Assembly: GCA_008360955.1 (NCBI GenBank)
Contig: LUCM01003921.1
Coordinates: forward strand, 89,369-153,368
Direction: 5' to 3'
Origin: Fasciolopsis buskii
Taxonomy: Eukaryota; Platyhelminthes; Trematoda; Plagiorchiida; Fasciolidae
DNA: 64,000 bases
Within the stretch, counting starts at the first letter, position 1; each line of letters starts with the position of its first letter. Below, piece by piece: positions 11,635 to 23,720 of the stretch. The notes under the pieces are model-generated. The model made no database searches. It saw only the letters and a list, made by a program, of their open reading frames with translations, and was not told the origin of the DNA. The position numbers and the translations under genes are program-made.

Positions 11635-14600
11635 CTGAAAAACAACAAGAGTAAGTGAAATCAAGTTAGAGAAAACACGAAAGAACAGTTTGTATTCGGA
11701 AGATGATATAACGGTTGCTGCAACGCTTTAATTGAGTATGTTTGCATTTTACGTATGAACACAATTATAAAATAGACTCAAAAGAAAATGTCCGCTGGTT
11801 AAAAAATAATCGGTTTACATGTTATTACGTAAAATACAAGTACTACAGTTGGCATCATGCGGTGAAGCTGCTTAGTAGAGAACAGCTAAAGGTGCACGCT
11901 GATGCGTTTTTAAATGGAGACTGGATTAAACGCTGCAAGCTATAGCGCTGTATCGGAAAGGATATGAAAGCAGAGAACCTGGATGCATTCTTCCTCACTC
12001 ATGTCCATTCATTATGTTTAATTCTGAAGAATTCGACATCCCCGGATCTCCCGAGATCGTTTTCCTTTCAAGGAACTGATATCGCATTTGTTCGTTTATA
12101 CTGTTCCGTTGAATGCCGAATTAAATATTCATGCGAAATTCCAATATTGCTTCCCGGTTCTAACACGAAATTTTGGGACTTCTTCCTAGCACTAATGACG
12201 CAGGCGTCCAAGTGCAACTCTGGAGATCAAATTTAAATCTAGTTACGTGTACATCGTTCTGAGATTCAGTGGGGAACTAATGCTCAAGCTGTATCTCACA
12301 ATTTTCGAGACTTGAGCAGTATGTGAACCATCGGATGACAATCTGAAGTCAGGGTGAAACATTCTATTTATCTGAGAAAATTTAACACGTCCACCCAGTA
12401 TTCCACACAAACAGTCAGAATCCAAATGCAAATAAAATAACAGAAGGCAAGAGCAATCCACACAGTCGTTGTTTCTCACACGGCTGGCTTCATTTTTGTT
12501 CCACTTGTCTAGTTCATACGGCTGTAAATCATTTGTGTGAGAAGACCATCCTCCTTCGAGTTTGCCTGAGGAATTCGTGTAGCGTAACTGGTGAGAATGC
12601 TACTGAAAACTTTCTTTTCGTTCCGTCCCTGCCTCTTCCTCCTGACGTTTCGCCGTACACACAACACGCCGTTGCATTTGATGCTACCGCATCTCAGACG
12701 TTCAAAGTTGATTTGGGAAGTCTAGAATTGAGCCTATCGGTGAAAATCGTGATGAAGCTTTTTTCCGGGGTTGGCATGTAACATGTGACATTGAGCAGCT
12801 GATTATCTGCCTAATCTGTTGCGAGAATCCCGTTTTTCGGGTTCCGAAGAATAAAGGTGAATTTGGACAGACCGAGTTTCTAATTTCACAAGATGGTTTA
12901 TCAGTTTCGGTACTGAAAGCATTCCAGTGGTTGAAGTTGTCATTGGAATTAGTGATGATCGGTCTCAGCAGACCGAGATGAGAAAACCGCGGAACAATGA
13001 GAGCCGGGAGCTAATAAACAACCAGTACAACCAAACCAAATCAATTTCAACAAAGCCATTTGGAATCCGTTGAGTTGTGCCATAGAAATTCCTCTATTTC
13101 ACACCCTGCCAATAATTTCCTACTGATTTTTCTAAACGGAAATGATCTGACTTTCTCTTTGGTACAGTAAAGAAACCACACGCGTCAAAGGAGTGGTTAT
13201 CAATAAGATTCTTGTCCTGTGCTTAACAATGGTTTAAAGCGTCGTGGTGAACGGCCGAACTGCGGAATAAAACAACTCACAAGATAGAAAAATCAACCTA
13301 GGATATGGTGATGGAATATGCTTTAGAATCTAAAGTGATGAGCAACAAATAATTCTAATGGGAAGTTGCAAATCTACGGTCCAGAAGTACTGCTTTATCC
13401 CCCTTCGTTTTAATACCGTGAGTTTAACAAGGAGTCGAAATTGATGAAAACTTTTTTGATGGAGGAACTTTGCAGTGAGTCTACGTGTAAATCGCATGAA
13501 ACTGTCGGCTCAGATTTGTTGTTGCTTGCGTGCACAACCAGGCAATTCAAACCGCGGCGGCACAGGAGCGGGCAATTCAGCTGCGTCTCAATTCCCATTG
13601 GCCGAATTTATTCAACCAACCAGGATTCCGCGTATTTTGTACCTAAATATATGATTTGCAAATGAACTTAAACGAACGCGTCTTCCAATTGAGTGATATT
13701 CTCGTTGTATTTAGTAGCGTAGTTTGAGTTAGTGACATTCCAGTACCCATTGGTAATCCTCTTCCAAGCCCAGTTGCTGCTGGTTAAACCCCGTATTTCT
13801 ACATCATAAGCGAATACCATATGAATCCGAGTTCAACAAAATTTAGAAGAAACCTCTAGGTGGTACGGTCAGTTTGGATGGCAAAATAAAAATCCATCAG
13901 TGTAATTACAGCATTATTTCTTCGTTACCTGTTGTCATGGTTTTCGTGGTGAACATTGTTGTTCCGCATATTTGTGATATACACACCTCGAGAATTGTCC
14001 TTATGGATCTGATCGTAATCACTCAGCTTAAATAATCACTACCTCCAAAAAGAGCATTTTGCGGCCGTGTAAAATAACAGTGTGTTTAGAATTAAAGAAA
14101 AAAGTACTTCAGATATCTTTTCTGAAGTTGGCGGTGACGAAACACAACTGCATGTAAAAGCTGGTGAGTTGGCAGTGAAGCTGATGTGATTATCTGGGCC
14201 CAGGTTCCATCATGTTTACTCTTACCCCATTTATTATTTTAATCAATGGCTGCAGTTAACATTTTAAATACCAGAAACAAAATGATTTGATGCTTTTCGA
14301 ACAGTCAGAGCTATATACTCGAGGGCGTTCGAGTAACAACTGTTGTCTGTCTTCCATAAGACAGCAACCGCATTGCGAAGGGTTGCATGACGATAGAAGA
14401 TCACGCAAAGGTCATGTGGCGTGTGCTCGACTGAGGCGCTTGTGGTGTTGATCTGATATTTGACAGAAGCTGAAAGGTGGCATGCACGTTGCCGCAGTGT
14501 GCTCGTGTCAAATTGTACATTTGCTGGTCTTGGACCTTGCATGCTGAAGACTTTATTCACGAGGTGTTTCATTATCCAAAGATTTTTCAGGACTGGAAGA

Positions 14601-17230
14601 AATGACCGCCTGATTATTGCTAAGCTAAGAGGCCGAGTATTGGGTACCAGTTCATGGAAGACTCTTTCAAGATTTATCTGACTCAGTAAACTTCATTAGT
14701 TAGGCGACGTGTTACACTTAGCAAACACTCATCTACCATCCCATGCCACATTTTTTATTCCACCTACGGAATGGAAGAATCCACATGGAAACCAAAAGAT
14801 GGATTGACGGATTGAAGTGAGGGAAACTAAAGCGAACTTGGGTAACGTAATTGGCTCCGGTCTTTGTCATTACGGCTGGCTGAAAGCAACGAATGATTTA
14901 GCAACTAACCATGAATCGCGGCGCTAGTGCCGTCAGTATTTGTTGTATACCAACTATTGAAGTAGTGTTTGTGTGCAGCTATGCTGTGCATTTAGTGAAT
15001 TAGCTGCCAAAATGTTCTCGTACTTTCCCAACCCTGTAGGTGCATTCCTGTTCCACTGTGTATTCTCATTCTTCCTATTAGTTATGAGCAACATAATAAG
15101 AGAAACAACAGTCAACGGTGCTCGCCAAAGATGATGATGAAGATGATTCGGATGATGAGGAGAAAAATACCGTACTTCTGACCGGTTAAACTTAATTATT
15201 TATCTCAGGCGTGGGTCTGAACCCGAACTCAGCACACATGACGTGTAGCCGACAGTCTTGAGAGTCCCGATTAGTTAGCTGGGGTTATTGCAGGCTGAGA
15301 GAATTTCCAACACGTATAGCAGTTTCTGTGGAGTCGGTGATTTTCCATTGAATCAGTTATTTTATTTTTGACAATTCACAAGAATTTGAAGGTCATTCTA
15401 AGCCGACAAGTATAAAAAGCCTAGAAATTCGGAACCTTGGCCCCTTGTATTCGAGAACATGACATTTAAGCAGTGTACGAATGTGTCGGATAGGGGGACT
15501 CCACTGAAAACCAAGTGACTATGGGTATTTTTATTTGAATCGTCAGCAAATTAATGAAACCAAAAGAGGCACATGATGACACACGTGATAACGACGTTAC
15601 ATTTCTTCCAATTGCTTTGTAGGCTAAACTGTTGATCAAAATCGCTCGTTTTATAATGAATCTCTACTTCTCCAATGCTACTCGAGTTTTGTCTAACAGG
15701 GTTTCAAAACACAGCAAATACAAAACACTTGGTTACACAAAACGTAAAACGAAATTTCTGATTAATTCCCCTCTGCGCACTGATTTTTCGTCACAAAGGT
15801 TGCTCCGGCATAACGGTGATTTGAACTTTGGCACTGCAAGAGGAATCACCTGATCAACAAATCAGTTATGTTTCGATTGAATGTGACGAAGTGTTCATTT
15901 TTTGCTAACAAAAAAATATTCCCTTAGCAGTTTTTTCATGATTCGCATTGCAAAGTTTTGGGTCCACAGATACTGCCAATTGATTCTCATCCAACGAACC
16001 CAGTGCATTTATCCTTGATCCGTTTGCTCATCGTGGTCTAGATAGGCAACAGTCATTAACGTTTGCAACGAGCAGCTGAGTCCACTAAATGGAATACCAC
16101 TTTAATTTTTATTCAAAAAGTGTACAAACGTCGGCTAGCACGACATAGGTTAGATGTCTATAAAAAATCCACATTATATTATGCTTGTTATGATGATGAT
16201 GAAGTGCACGTGAACAAGAGCAGCGAAGAAATGCTTTTTTATTTTTTATGTGTAAAGGAATGTAATAAACATTTTGCAGTAATAAGGCCAGAGAGAACGG
16301 TTTCGTATGTCGAGAAAATCGTAGATTAAGACAGTGAGCGTGATGCAGAACAAACGAGGTGAGGTCTCAACCACATTTCAAGCCAAGGATTCTTTAAACA
16401 ACGGAGTGAGTAGAAAATTAACCGATCGCAAGCAGTACGTCAATTCGGCCACTGTGACGCAGAAAAATGTGAATGGATGAATAACGTTACTCAGCAGAAA
16501 AAACAGAAAGCACAGAGGATAAATAATCAAGCATATGGATGGGATCCGATCAGGAATTGGGACAAATTTAGTTGTAACAAATAACTTGAAGTATTAAATG
16601 GCAAGATAACGGTCATTAAAAAATACATTCATTCTTTAGTTTCATGTGGTTTAATACCAAAATGACCATCAGGTCGCATGGAGGTGTAGGAGATAAAGAG
16701 AATATTGATGTAACTGGCAGGGGCAAAAAGATAAAAACAGTTTAAAAGTAAATTTTCCTTTTGCATTCTTTGATATATATATATATATATAACGGAACGC
16801 CGTGATCATAGTTTATTAAAATAAACTGGCAGTGGTAACGGGAATCTCGCGCACCAAAGCGCACATGCACATGCGATCTTCTAGAGCGCAAATGAAATCT
16901 ATAATCAATGGCAAATCAATGAGACTTTGAGGCTGACAGGAAGCACTATATTTCAACCGTGTGCATGTGTCACCAATCACTAGCATCTGGTTTGTCAAAA
17001 GAAAAATGCAATTCTGTTTTATCTGTCGTGCCGAAATCCTGCCAAAAATTAATATTTTTTGTTTCTTACGTAAATTGGACTAGCTTGATGCGTTAGTTGA
17101 TCAGTTATTGCTTTCGTTGGCGTATCCATTCAAATCAGTCAACTAATGAAAGGCAAACTGAATGCCGGTGGTAGCCGTAACTTCTACCGAGTATTCAGAT
17201 GTTAGTATAAGACAGACATCAAAAAGCTGA
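11635..17230. other. Mostly non-coding, two weak coding-like patches
   Basis: At 12583-12770 and 12775-12981 two successive plus-strand frames, one base out of step, read in a protein-like way but lack a domain. At 15131-15162 a GAT-rich run would encode an acidic stretch. An AT dinucleotide run lies at 16773-16791. Nothing else could be supported. Confidence 0.4.
16773..16791. repeat. (AT)n microsatellite
   Basis: Nineteen bases of uninterrupted AT dinucleotide. Confidence 0.9.
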
Positions 17231-17581
17231 TCAAGGAATATGACCGCTCAATGAATCACTCTCAGAATCGTTGACCGCAACATTCGGCAGCCTATTTATT
17301 TTACAGTGTATTTGATTTACTACCAAAGTAGATGTCTCACTTGTGTCTACAAGTGTAACGATACCGGTTGGTACCAGTGCTCCATCAGAAATGTAGGTCA
17401 AGATAGGATAGGTTTCTTGTAAATTGGAAGGCAGATGGACCCAATCAGCTGTCCCCGTCCTTATTGAAGGACGATGAAGAAGACGTAACGTCGGAATAAA
17501 CAAAATTTTACAATCAATCTGAACGAAGACGCAGATTCCTGCGGACTGGCGCTGTTCTGGAAATATGCGGGTGACACTTTG
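17231..17581 (-). CDS. Candidate terminal exon of an unidentified two-exon fragment
   Basis: The frame is open for 116 codons plus stop on the minus strand, preceded by an acceptor (TCTTAACTCAATAG, with a plausible branch point). It begins QSVTRIFPEQRQSAGICVFV and includes IRTGTADWVHLPSNLQETYP and ISDGALVPTGIVTLVDTS. It joins in phase 0 to the candidate exon at 17853..17665 across an 83-base intron, which is the main reason to take it seriously. No family is recognised. A GTGAGA within the exon could be an alternative donor. Chance remains possible. Confidence 0.3.
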   Translation of the reverse strand, partial: QSVTRIFPEQRQSAGICVFVQIDCKILFIPTLRLLHRPSIRTGTADWVHLPSNLQETYPILTYISDGALVPTGIVTLVDTSETSTLVVNQIHCKINRLPNVAVNDSESDSLSGHIP

Positions 17582-17664
17582 CTATTGAGTTAAGAACCAA
17601 GTGAGCTGCAAGTTTTACGATCACTTGAATAATAATGCAGATATATTTAGTATGCACTCTACAC

Positions 17665-17853
17665 CTTTAAATTGTAAACTTCCGCCGCAGGGTTGGACTG
17701 GCAAAAAGTGGAATCTTGTTTTTGCATATCTACAGCTAATCCTTGTCCTTGGTTAGATTCACTCTTTAATTCAGAATCAAAAAAGTGGTGCAAGACTTGC
17801 AGCGATTTATTTGGCTTTGTCGATCTCAGTCTAGACTGGCATCGTGACAAGTC
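17665..17853 (-). CDS. Candidate exon upstream of the 17231-17581 exon
   Basis: Exactly 63 codons lie between a strong acceptor (CAACTGGTTCTTGTCAG) and a GTGTAG donor, both at phase 0. The peptide begins DLSRCQSRLRSTKPNKSLQV and ends AAEVYNLK; it is polar and lysine/glutamine-rich, with no recognised domain. The short 83-base intron to the next exon contains in-frame stops, so splicing would be required. The donor is not an ideal consensus. Confidence 0.3.
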
Positions 17854-19684
17854 CTGACAAGAACCAGTTGATCAGATAAAAGGTCCCGTCTCCTGGTTAG
17901 CCTACTGCTTTATTCAGACACTTTGGCACTAAGCTATTTTTCCCTTTCGTACAATTTTCCAGCTGGTGAATGTGCAAGCAAGAACGAGTTACTACTACGT
18001 GTACGCCTTGACCGTTATAGATGTTTTGCGTGTTCCAGTACAAAGTGAAACAAACTATTTTGTAAGCCCGTGCCGGATCGATATGTTATTGGACTGAAGT
18101 GGATCACACAAAAGTATCACATGCATGCGAAACTAATAAGTTTTAACATGAACCCTCAAATGGACTTTTGTGGCTGGAAAAAGAGGCCTCAAAGTTGAAT
18201 TGTATCGATCGGTTGGAATATAAGTTAATATTACAGACGTCACCAAGTGTCTATCAAAAAGAAAACTGACCATATTGGCTGTTAAATTGCGAGGAAAATG
18301 GCAGCAAATCAGCCATCCTAATACAATTTACAACTACCTATCACCTGTTCATTGCATGAAATGCATCAATCTGTGAGGATTCCGAAAAGACAAACAGCAC
18401 AACAGTAAATGTCAAACAATGGAGTAAATACAAACAGGTTTCAACTAACTGACAGCAAATTACAAATATCCAGGGTAGACTTAGGCCAATTACGTCATGC
18501 ACACTCGATACCGCAGAGTAGCATTTTAAAATTCTGCCTAAGATAACAATGGATAGTAGATGATTCGTTTGGCTAGATATGAATTTGTAGATGAAAACAA
18601 CCTCAAATTTGATCAGAAACGAGCCTTGACTTCTAGGACTGCCAGTGGATGAAACTTTTCTGTATTTTCGGATGCTAACAACACGGCGATCGATGATATG
18701 CTGAACACGAAACGTACAAAAATGACAAAATATACCCCACCTTTTCTGTCATAAATCACAGAGGCGGTTTTATAGCATCGTTTAATTGGATGTGCCTAAA
18801 TCTTTCACCATTCGTGCGGAATGTTTGGTCGGGAATATGAAATGTGGCCAATAGAGATCACATTTAATTTGAGGAATGTATCAAAAGGGCGCGAAAAACA
18901 TTCCTCGAACTCCCAGACCGAATGACAAAACAAACATACGGTAGTGAAATTTAAGCTAAGAGCTAAAACCGTCCGTCAGACATACCTATCTTATTTCTGA
19001 GGCGTAAAGCAAATATTTTGTTGCCGTCATGGATCAAACTGACACCAGCAAAAGGTGATAATTGTTTTGGAATTCTAGGACCATTGATTGACCGAATCAC
19101 AGTTAAGACGACAACTGGATCGTATACACTCAGCGTTCGCTAGTGAAGTCAACTTCTACATGTGTAGGTTTCTCTATTTTCACCCGTCGTTTTTGGTTTA
19201 CATTCTATCCTAAACTTCCGAAAACGAGGCAGTTCCAAATCTTATCTTGCATGTGCTCGAACTAAGCTTTTGGCTCTTGGATATAATAAACGACAGATCT
19301 GACCATCGGGTAACGGTTTGTATCGTTTAATTGAGAGATTGCGAGGAAATTGTGTGGTAATCATCGGACTTCTTGTCCAATGAAACATCAATTCTATCGA
19401 ACCGAAGTGTAATATCATATGCGAGTCCAGTGTAATGAAAAAACCGTACATAAAGTCACTTGATGTAACAGATTTAAAAATGTATTTTCGTGTGCGACTC
19501 CAGAAGTAGTGGTTGTGCTAAAATCTGTGCATTCGGGAAAATTCATAAATAATGAAACCAAAAACTGCTGCGAAGACGATTCATTGAGCTATTTTACAAA
19601 TTTGATTAGGACAGTAAACGTGCAAATCAGTGACGGATAGATGCAACATCATGTGGTGAATTTGAACAAACCGTTCAGAGCCTG
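17854..19684. other. Non-coding stretch, no gene seen
   Basis: Only accidental-looking frames, the longest about 70 codons near 19242-19451 on the minus strand. No repeat recognised. Confidence 0.45.
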
Positions 19685-19850
19685 CTCGGTAGCGTAATGG
19701 CTAAGGCGTTCGACTCACAATCGTTCGTCCTTGTTCGGGTTCGCGTCCTAGTTCGGGCGCGGTGGATATGCACTGCTGATGATTCCTAACAAGGATGAAA
19801 CAAATGTACAGTACTCCCATCGCTTCTTTATGGTGAGTTGAGCGATGATA
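19685..19850 (+). repeat. tRNA-derived SINE
   Basis: The head has a polymerase III A box (TAGCGTAATGG near 19690) and a B box (GGTTCGCGTCC near 19739), and reads CTAAGGCGTTCGACTCA as in a tRNA-like leader. The body runs GTGGATATGCACTGCTGATG, then GGATGAAAC and a GGTGAGTTGAG block. From memory this matches, with substitutions, the body of abundant tRNA-related SINEs in schistosomes (GTGGATGCGCACTGCTGA...GGACGAAAC). A second, more diverged copy lies at 50290-50440. The copy is degenerate and no target-site duplication was identified. Confidence 0.7.
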
Positions 19851-22800
19851 TCACATGGTGAATTATTTCATGAGGCTACTTTTCACCCAAAATATGCGTG
19901 AAGTGTGCAACAGAAGAGAAAATCTAAGTATACACATGCCAGCCTAAAATATAGGTGTATATTTCTTTCTTTTTCGTCACCTCGAACCCTCATATAAGTT
20001 CAGCTTCTCCTCGTTGCATCAAACTAGACACCCTTTTGTGGATAACGCATACGGCTGCAGATCGCTATATGTGCAAGTTGAGCCACCCAATCATGTGATA
20101 TTGTAGCTTTGTGAGAATATTTATTTTATCGTTTTATCTATAGTCTTTCATTTCCTTTATTTATGAACTAGCATTGGATTTCATTTTCGCGAAGGCTTAG
20201 CGATCAGCACGGGGCTACTATATGGGCAACCTGACCGGCGGTAGAAGATTCCAATCCGTGAACTTCACGTCAGCACGTCACGCCCTTATCCGCTTGGTAA
20301 CTGCCAGTAATTCTTGAACCAACTGAGAATAATTTTTATTCCAACAGGTGATGACTGATCGGGGCAGCTTGTCGTTTCTAAACAAGAGGCACGATCTAAC
20401 CATGGTTAATAACAGACAAACCAAATGATTTTCACGATTTACGAGGAGAGGTTGCAAAACGACCTAAACCGTACAGAATAAGAAAATGGCTGCCGATTAT
20501 GTAATAAACAGAACCAATGAAAAGAAACATCCTTCCCCTAATCGGAGATTCTAATTTGGACCAAGGAATGACACAGTTAGCTGGATGAATACAGTGACCA
20601 GTAGCATCCCAATGTACATGAGATTCTTTAGAATAATGGATCAGATAGATAAGAACTGATGAACATATACGAAACGATGACTCGACTAGTGAGACTGGAT
20701 AGTTCGATTTAAATTCACTCTTTTAAATGGCGCAAACCCAGGACATAGAAATCATTTGCAGCGTTTCATTTTAAATCTTCATAAAATTTGGTTTGTTTCG
20801 AAGTATTTACAGGTTTCGTGGGTCTCGAAATCGAACAAGATTTCGCTGGAAAACAATTTCCGTTCTTCCTACGGCTTTGCTTCCGCATGGTAGACCATCA
20901 TTCCACTACAAAATGTGTCCTTAATTAGATGAACGAAAACCTCCCGTTGCATTGCATTGAACAGAAAGCATCGAATGTTTGGCCGCCGCGTTCCCTGAGT
21001 CCAGCTGTGTTGGATTATCTCTTCTGGTTTCAGTTAGAAACAATCAACCATCCCAGGATTATTAATAAACCAAATTTCACTGATGTAAAAATCACGAAAT
21101 ATTCAAACTCTGTAAGATATTGTGTTATCGGTTGTTTATCGTTAACAGCGACTCACCATCATTGGCTATCGTCTTGGTATTCCATGGTAACCTCAGGTCA
21201 TGGATTTTGGTATCTACTCTTTTATCAATCATGATCTTAAATGAAATACACAAACATTATTTTACCAAAGCTACAGAGATTGCATAAAATCACTCTAGGC
21301 CGCCAAGCAACATTAGAAAATTACGCAGCTCAAATGTGGTAGGTCCGTTTTCGATGTACATTGTGTAACAAATATTGACTTATTCTGCTCCTGGCCGGAG
21401 CCGGTAACCTAAGCTTGGGGCTGCTAAGCAATGACCACCGACTGATGTACCGCCAAAAAACATGTGGTATCCGTTTCAAGATTACGATACGCAAAATAAC
21501 AAAACTTTTCAAGACTTTTGTTTCTCCCGGGAAATAGAATCACATCATAACTGACTTATAGTCCGAAAATTTTTCCACATTACGTTTTTCGTAATCGCCA
21601 TACTTGTTTCATTCACTACAGAAATTGAACATCGTTTGAGGTTTCGTTCATTCGGCTTTGTTTGCTTGAATTTATTTATCCGTTGCCCTAACACGGAGGC
21701 GTTAAATGCACATTTATTCTTTTTCCCTTTGTCCTTTTCAGGTCCCTCAATTCCATCAGCATTATCAACGCAAAATCGATAGTTAGAGCCGATTCCGTCG
21801 AGTTCCTAAGACTGAGCGTTAGTACGAATGGTGATGGTCATGTTTCATTTTCAAAGTATCGCTAATTCAAGAGTTCTCTTTGTCAATGAGAACGATCAGC
21901 TAAATGGATGATAAAAATGTAATGCGTTTGACAACAGTTTGCATTCGGTCCTAAAATAGCCATCAAATAAAGCCTATTATCAGTATACCGGTGACTGTTT
22001 CGCATATCTTGCTGATGTGTTTACGAAGTGGAAGGAAGCAAGCTGGTGCGAACGTGAGAGACACGTTCGTGACCACGTGAATGAGCAACTAGAAACAAAT
22101 TATGCGTGGGTGTGAAGAGTTAAACAAAAATGCATTCGATTACGGTGAGGCAAATTTGGGTGCAGATAGCGCACGAACAAATGTACATGTGTTAATAAAA
22201 AAATAGTCAGAAACGGATAATCATAGATGACAATAACATTTGGAATTAGTGAAATTTTCAGTGAATATGTCTCGAGATGATCATACGGCACCGAAAACAC
22301 GCTGCGCACTTTTGTATTCCCAAATATTAGGAATGACTCCTGTGAAATTCATCTGGAAAAGAAACACGATCATTATCGTGTTCCGAGATGGTCGATTGGA
22401 TATACGTCAAAAGCTGGCATTTTTTCTCCGCGGCCACAATTAGAGCTTCGACTCTTCTTAGTTCATTTATTTTCAGGGTATCGAGCCAAGTCAGTGTTGG
22501 GGTAATTTCAAACTTTGAACAGACGAGAAGTTTCCCATGAGGATAATTTCTATTTGCAAATCCAGGAACGGGAATGAACATTCAGGTCATTTTATCCCAA
22601 TCAGTATAATAAAATTGTCATCAATTTCGAACCATTATAAGAACCCGTAACATTATCTTCACGTCTTTGTTAATTTTAAGCCAGCGTTATTATCTGTCTG
22701 TTATTATATTTCGGTGTTGACCGCTCGTTTTGAAGCTGCATACATGTTGCCGCTGTTCAGTGTTGTTTCCCATACGTAAACCAACTTTTCATCACTCTGA

Positions 22801-23589
22801 CCGGCTGGCTCGACGAAATTCACTGCAGATTCTATTCCACTAATCCACTGTAACTTTACTCTTTTTTCCTGGTACCCTGATGTGAGCCTCAACCCTTTTG
22901 TACATACAATTCAATTCCACTATACAGACTATAATGACCAACACCAAAGACATCCATTCCAGAGTGGTAGCTAAGTGAAGAGTATCTGACAAGAAGGACG
23001 TTGGAACTGGAAATACTACTATGATCAACTGGTAAGCTGACCAGTTGTATAACACCAACAAAATCTGAATTCAAACTAGCAGGCAGCCATATCTATTCGG
23101 TTGTTTAAATGTAGCCACTGGCTGATTTATTTCCTGGGCTTCGGATCACTTTGGGTTTTCATTTTCACGCATTTCGAGTTGGGTGCACAACATTTTGGAA
23201 ATCGTCGTCGCGAACTGTGTTGCTCGTGATTGTTGTGGGCATGGCAAATCCAAATTACTGGACACGAAAAGCAAGAGTTGTAAAAGACCATATCAAAACC
23301 AATCTACTAAAAACAGGCACAGTTACGGAAGATATATTTTGTGGGACTACGGGCCTACTGCATATTAGAATCGAAAATCATAAGAAATGACCTAACCACA
23401 CTTTTTCATAACATAAATAATTTCGATAAGATATGATCTTTGTTTGAAATCATTACGGGGAATTCCGGCAGTCACAGTAACACGCGAATATACATTACCA
23501 TCAGCCTTTGGACTGACTTAGACACAAGCCACGCAGATAGAGACAAGTAGAAGATCACAGCGATTTGGAAACACCCGCGTTTTATTTCA
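19851..23589. other. Mostly non-coding, one weak coding-like patch
   Basis: On the minus strand at 23074-22704 two neighbouring frames read in a protein-like way but are separated by a stop and a frame change; no family is recognised. Otherwise no gene, RNA or repeat is supported. Confidence 0.4.
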
Positions 23590-23720
23590 AATTCGCGTTT
23601 ACATGCAATTAGATATCCTGGTTGGTGGAACGTGTTTTGTTCAATCGCCGTCGAGGGATGTTCGGACTTCAGGATCGTTTATGGTCACGATTAGCGTTGG
23701 CTCGTTGCCTACGCTGGCTA
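23590..23720 (+). mobile_element. Possible RTE C-terminal relic
   Basis: One frame reads NRRRGMFGL... and, after about 20 residues, LALARCLRWLGQ. This fits the C-terminal RTE pattern VRRRVLG...LHRLRWLGHVLRM seen more clearly at 29.8 kb. The rest of the element is not recognisable around it, so this may be a very short surviving piece or a chance resemblance. Confidence 0.35.

Noticed and set aside
15126..15185. Acidic Asp/Glu-rich reading
   Set aside because: Arises from a GAT-rich simple sequence and is too short to call an exon.
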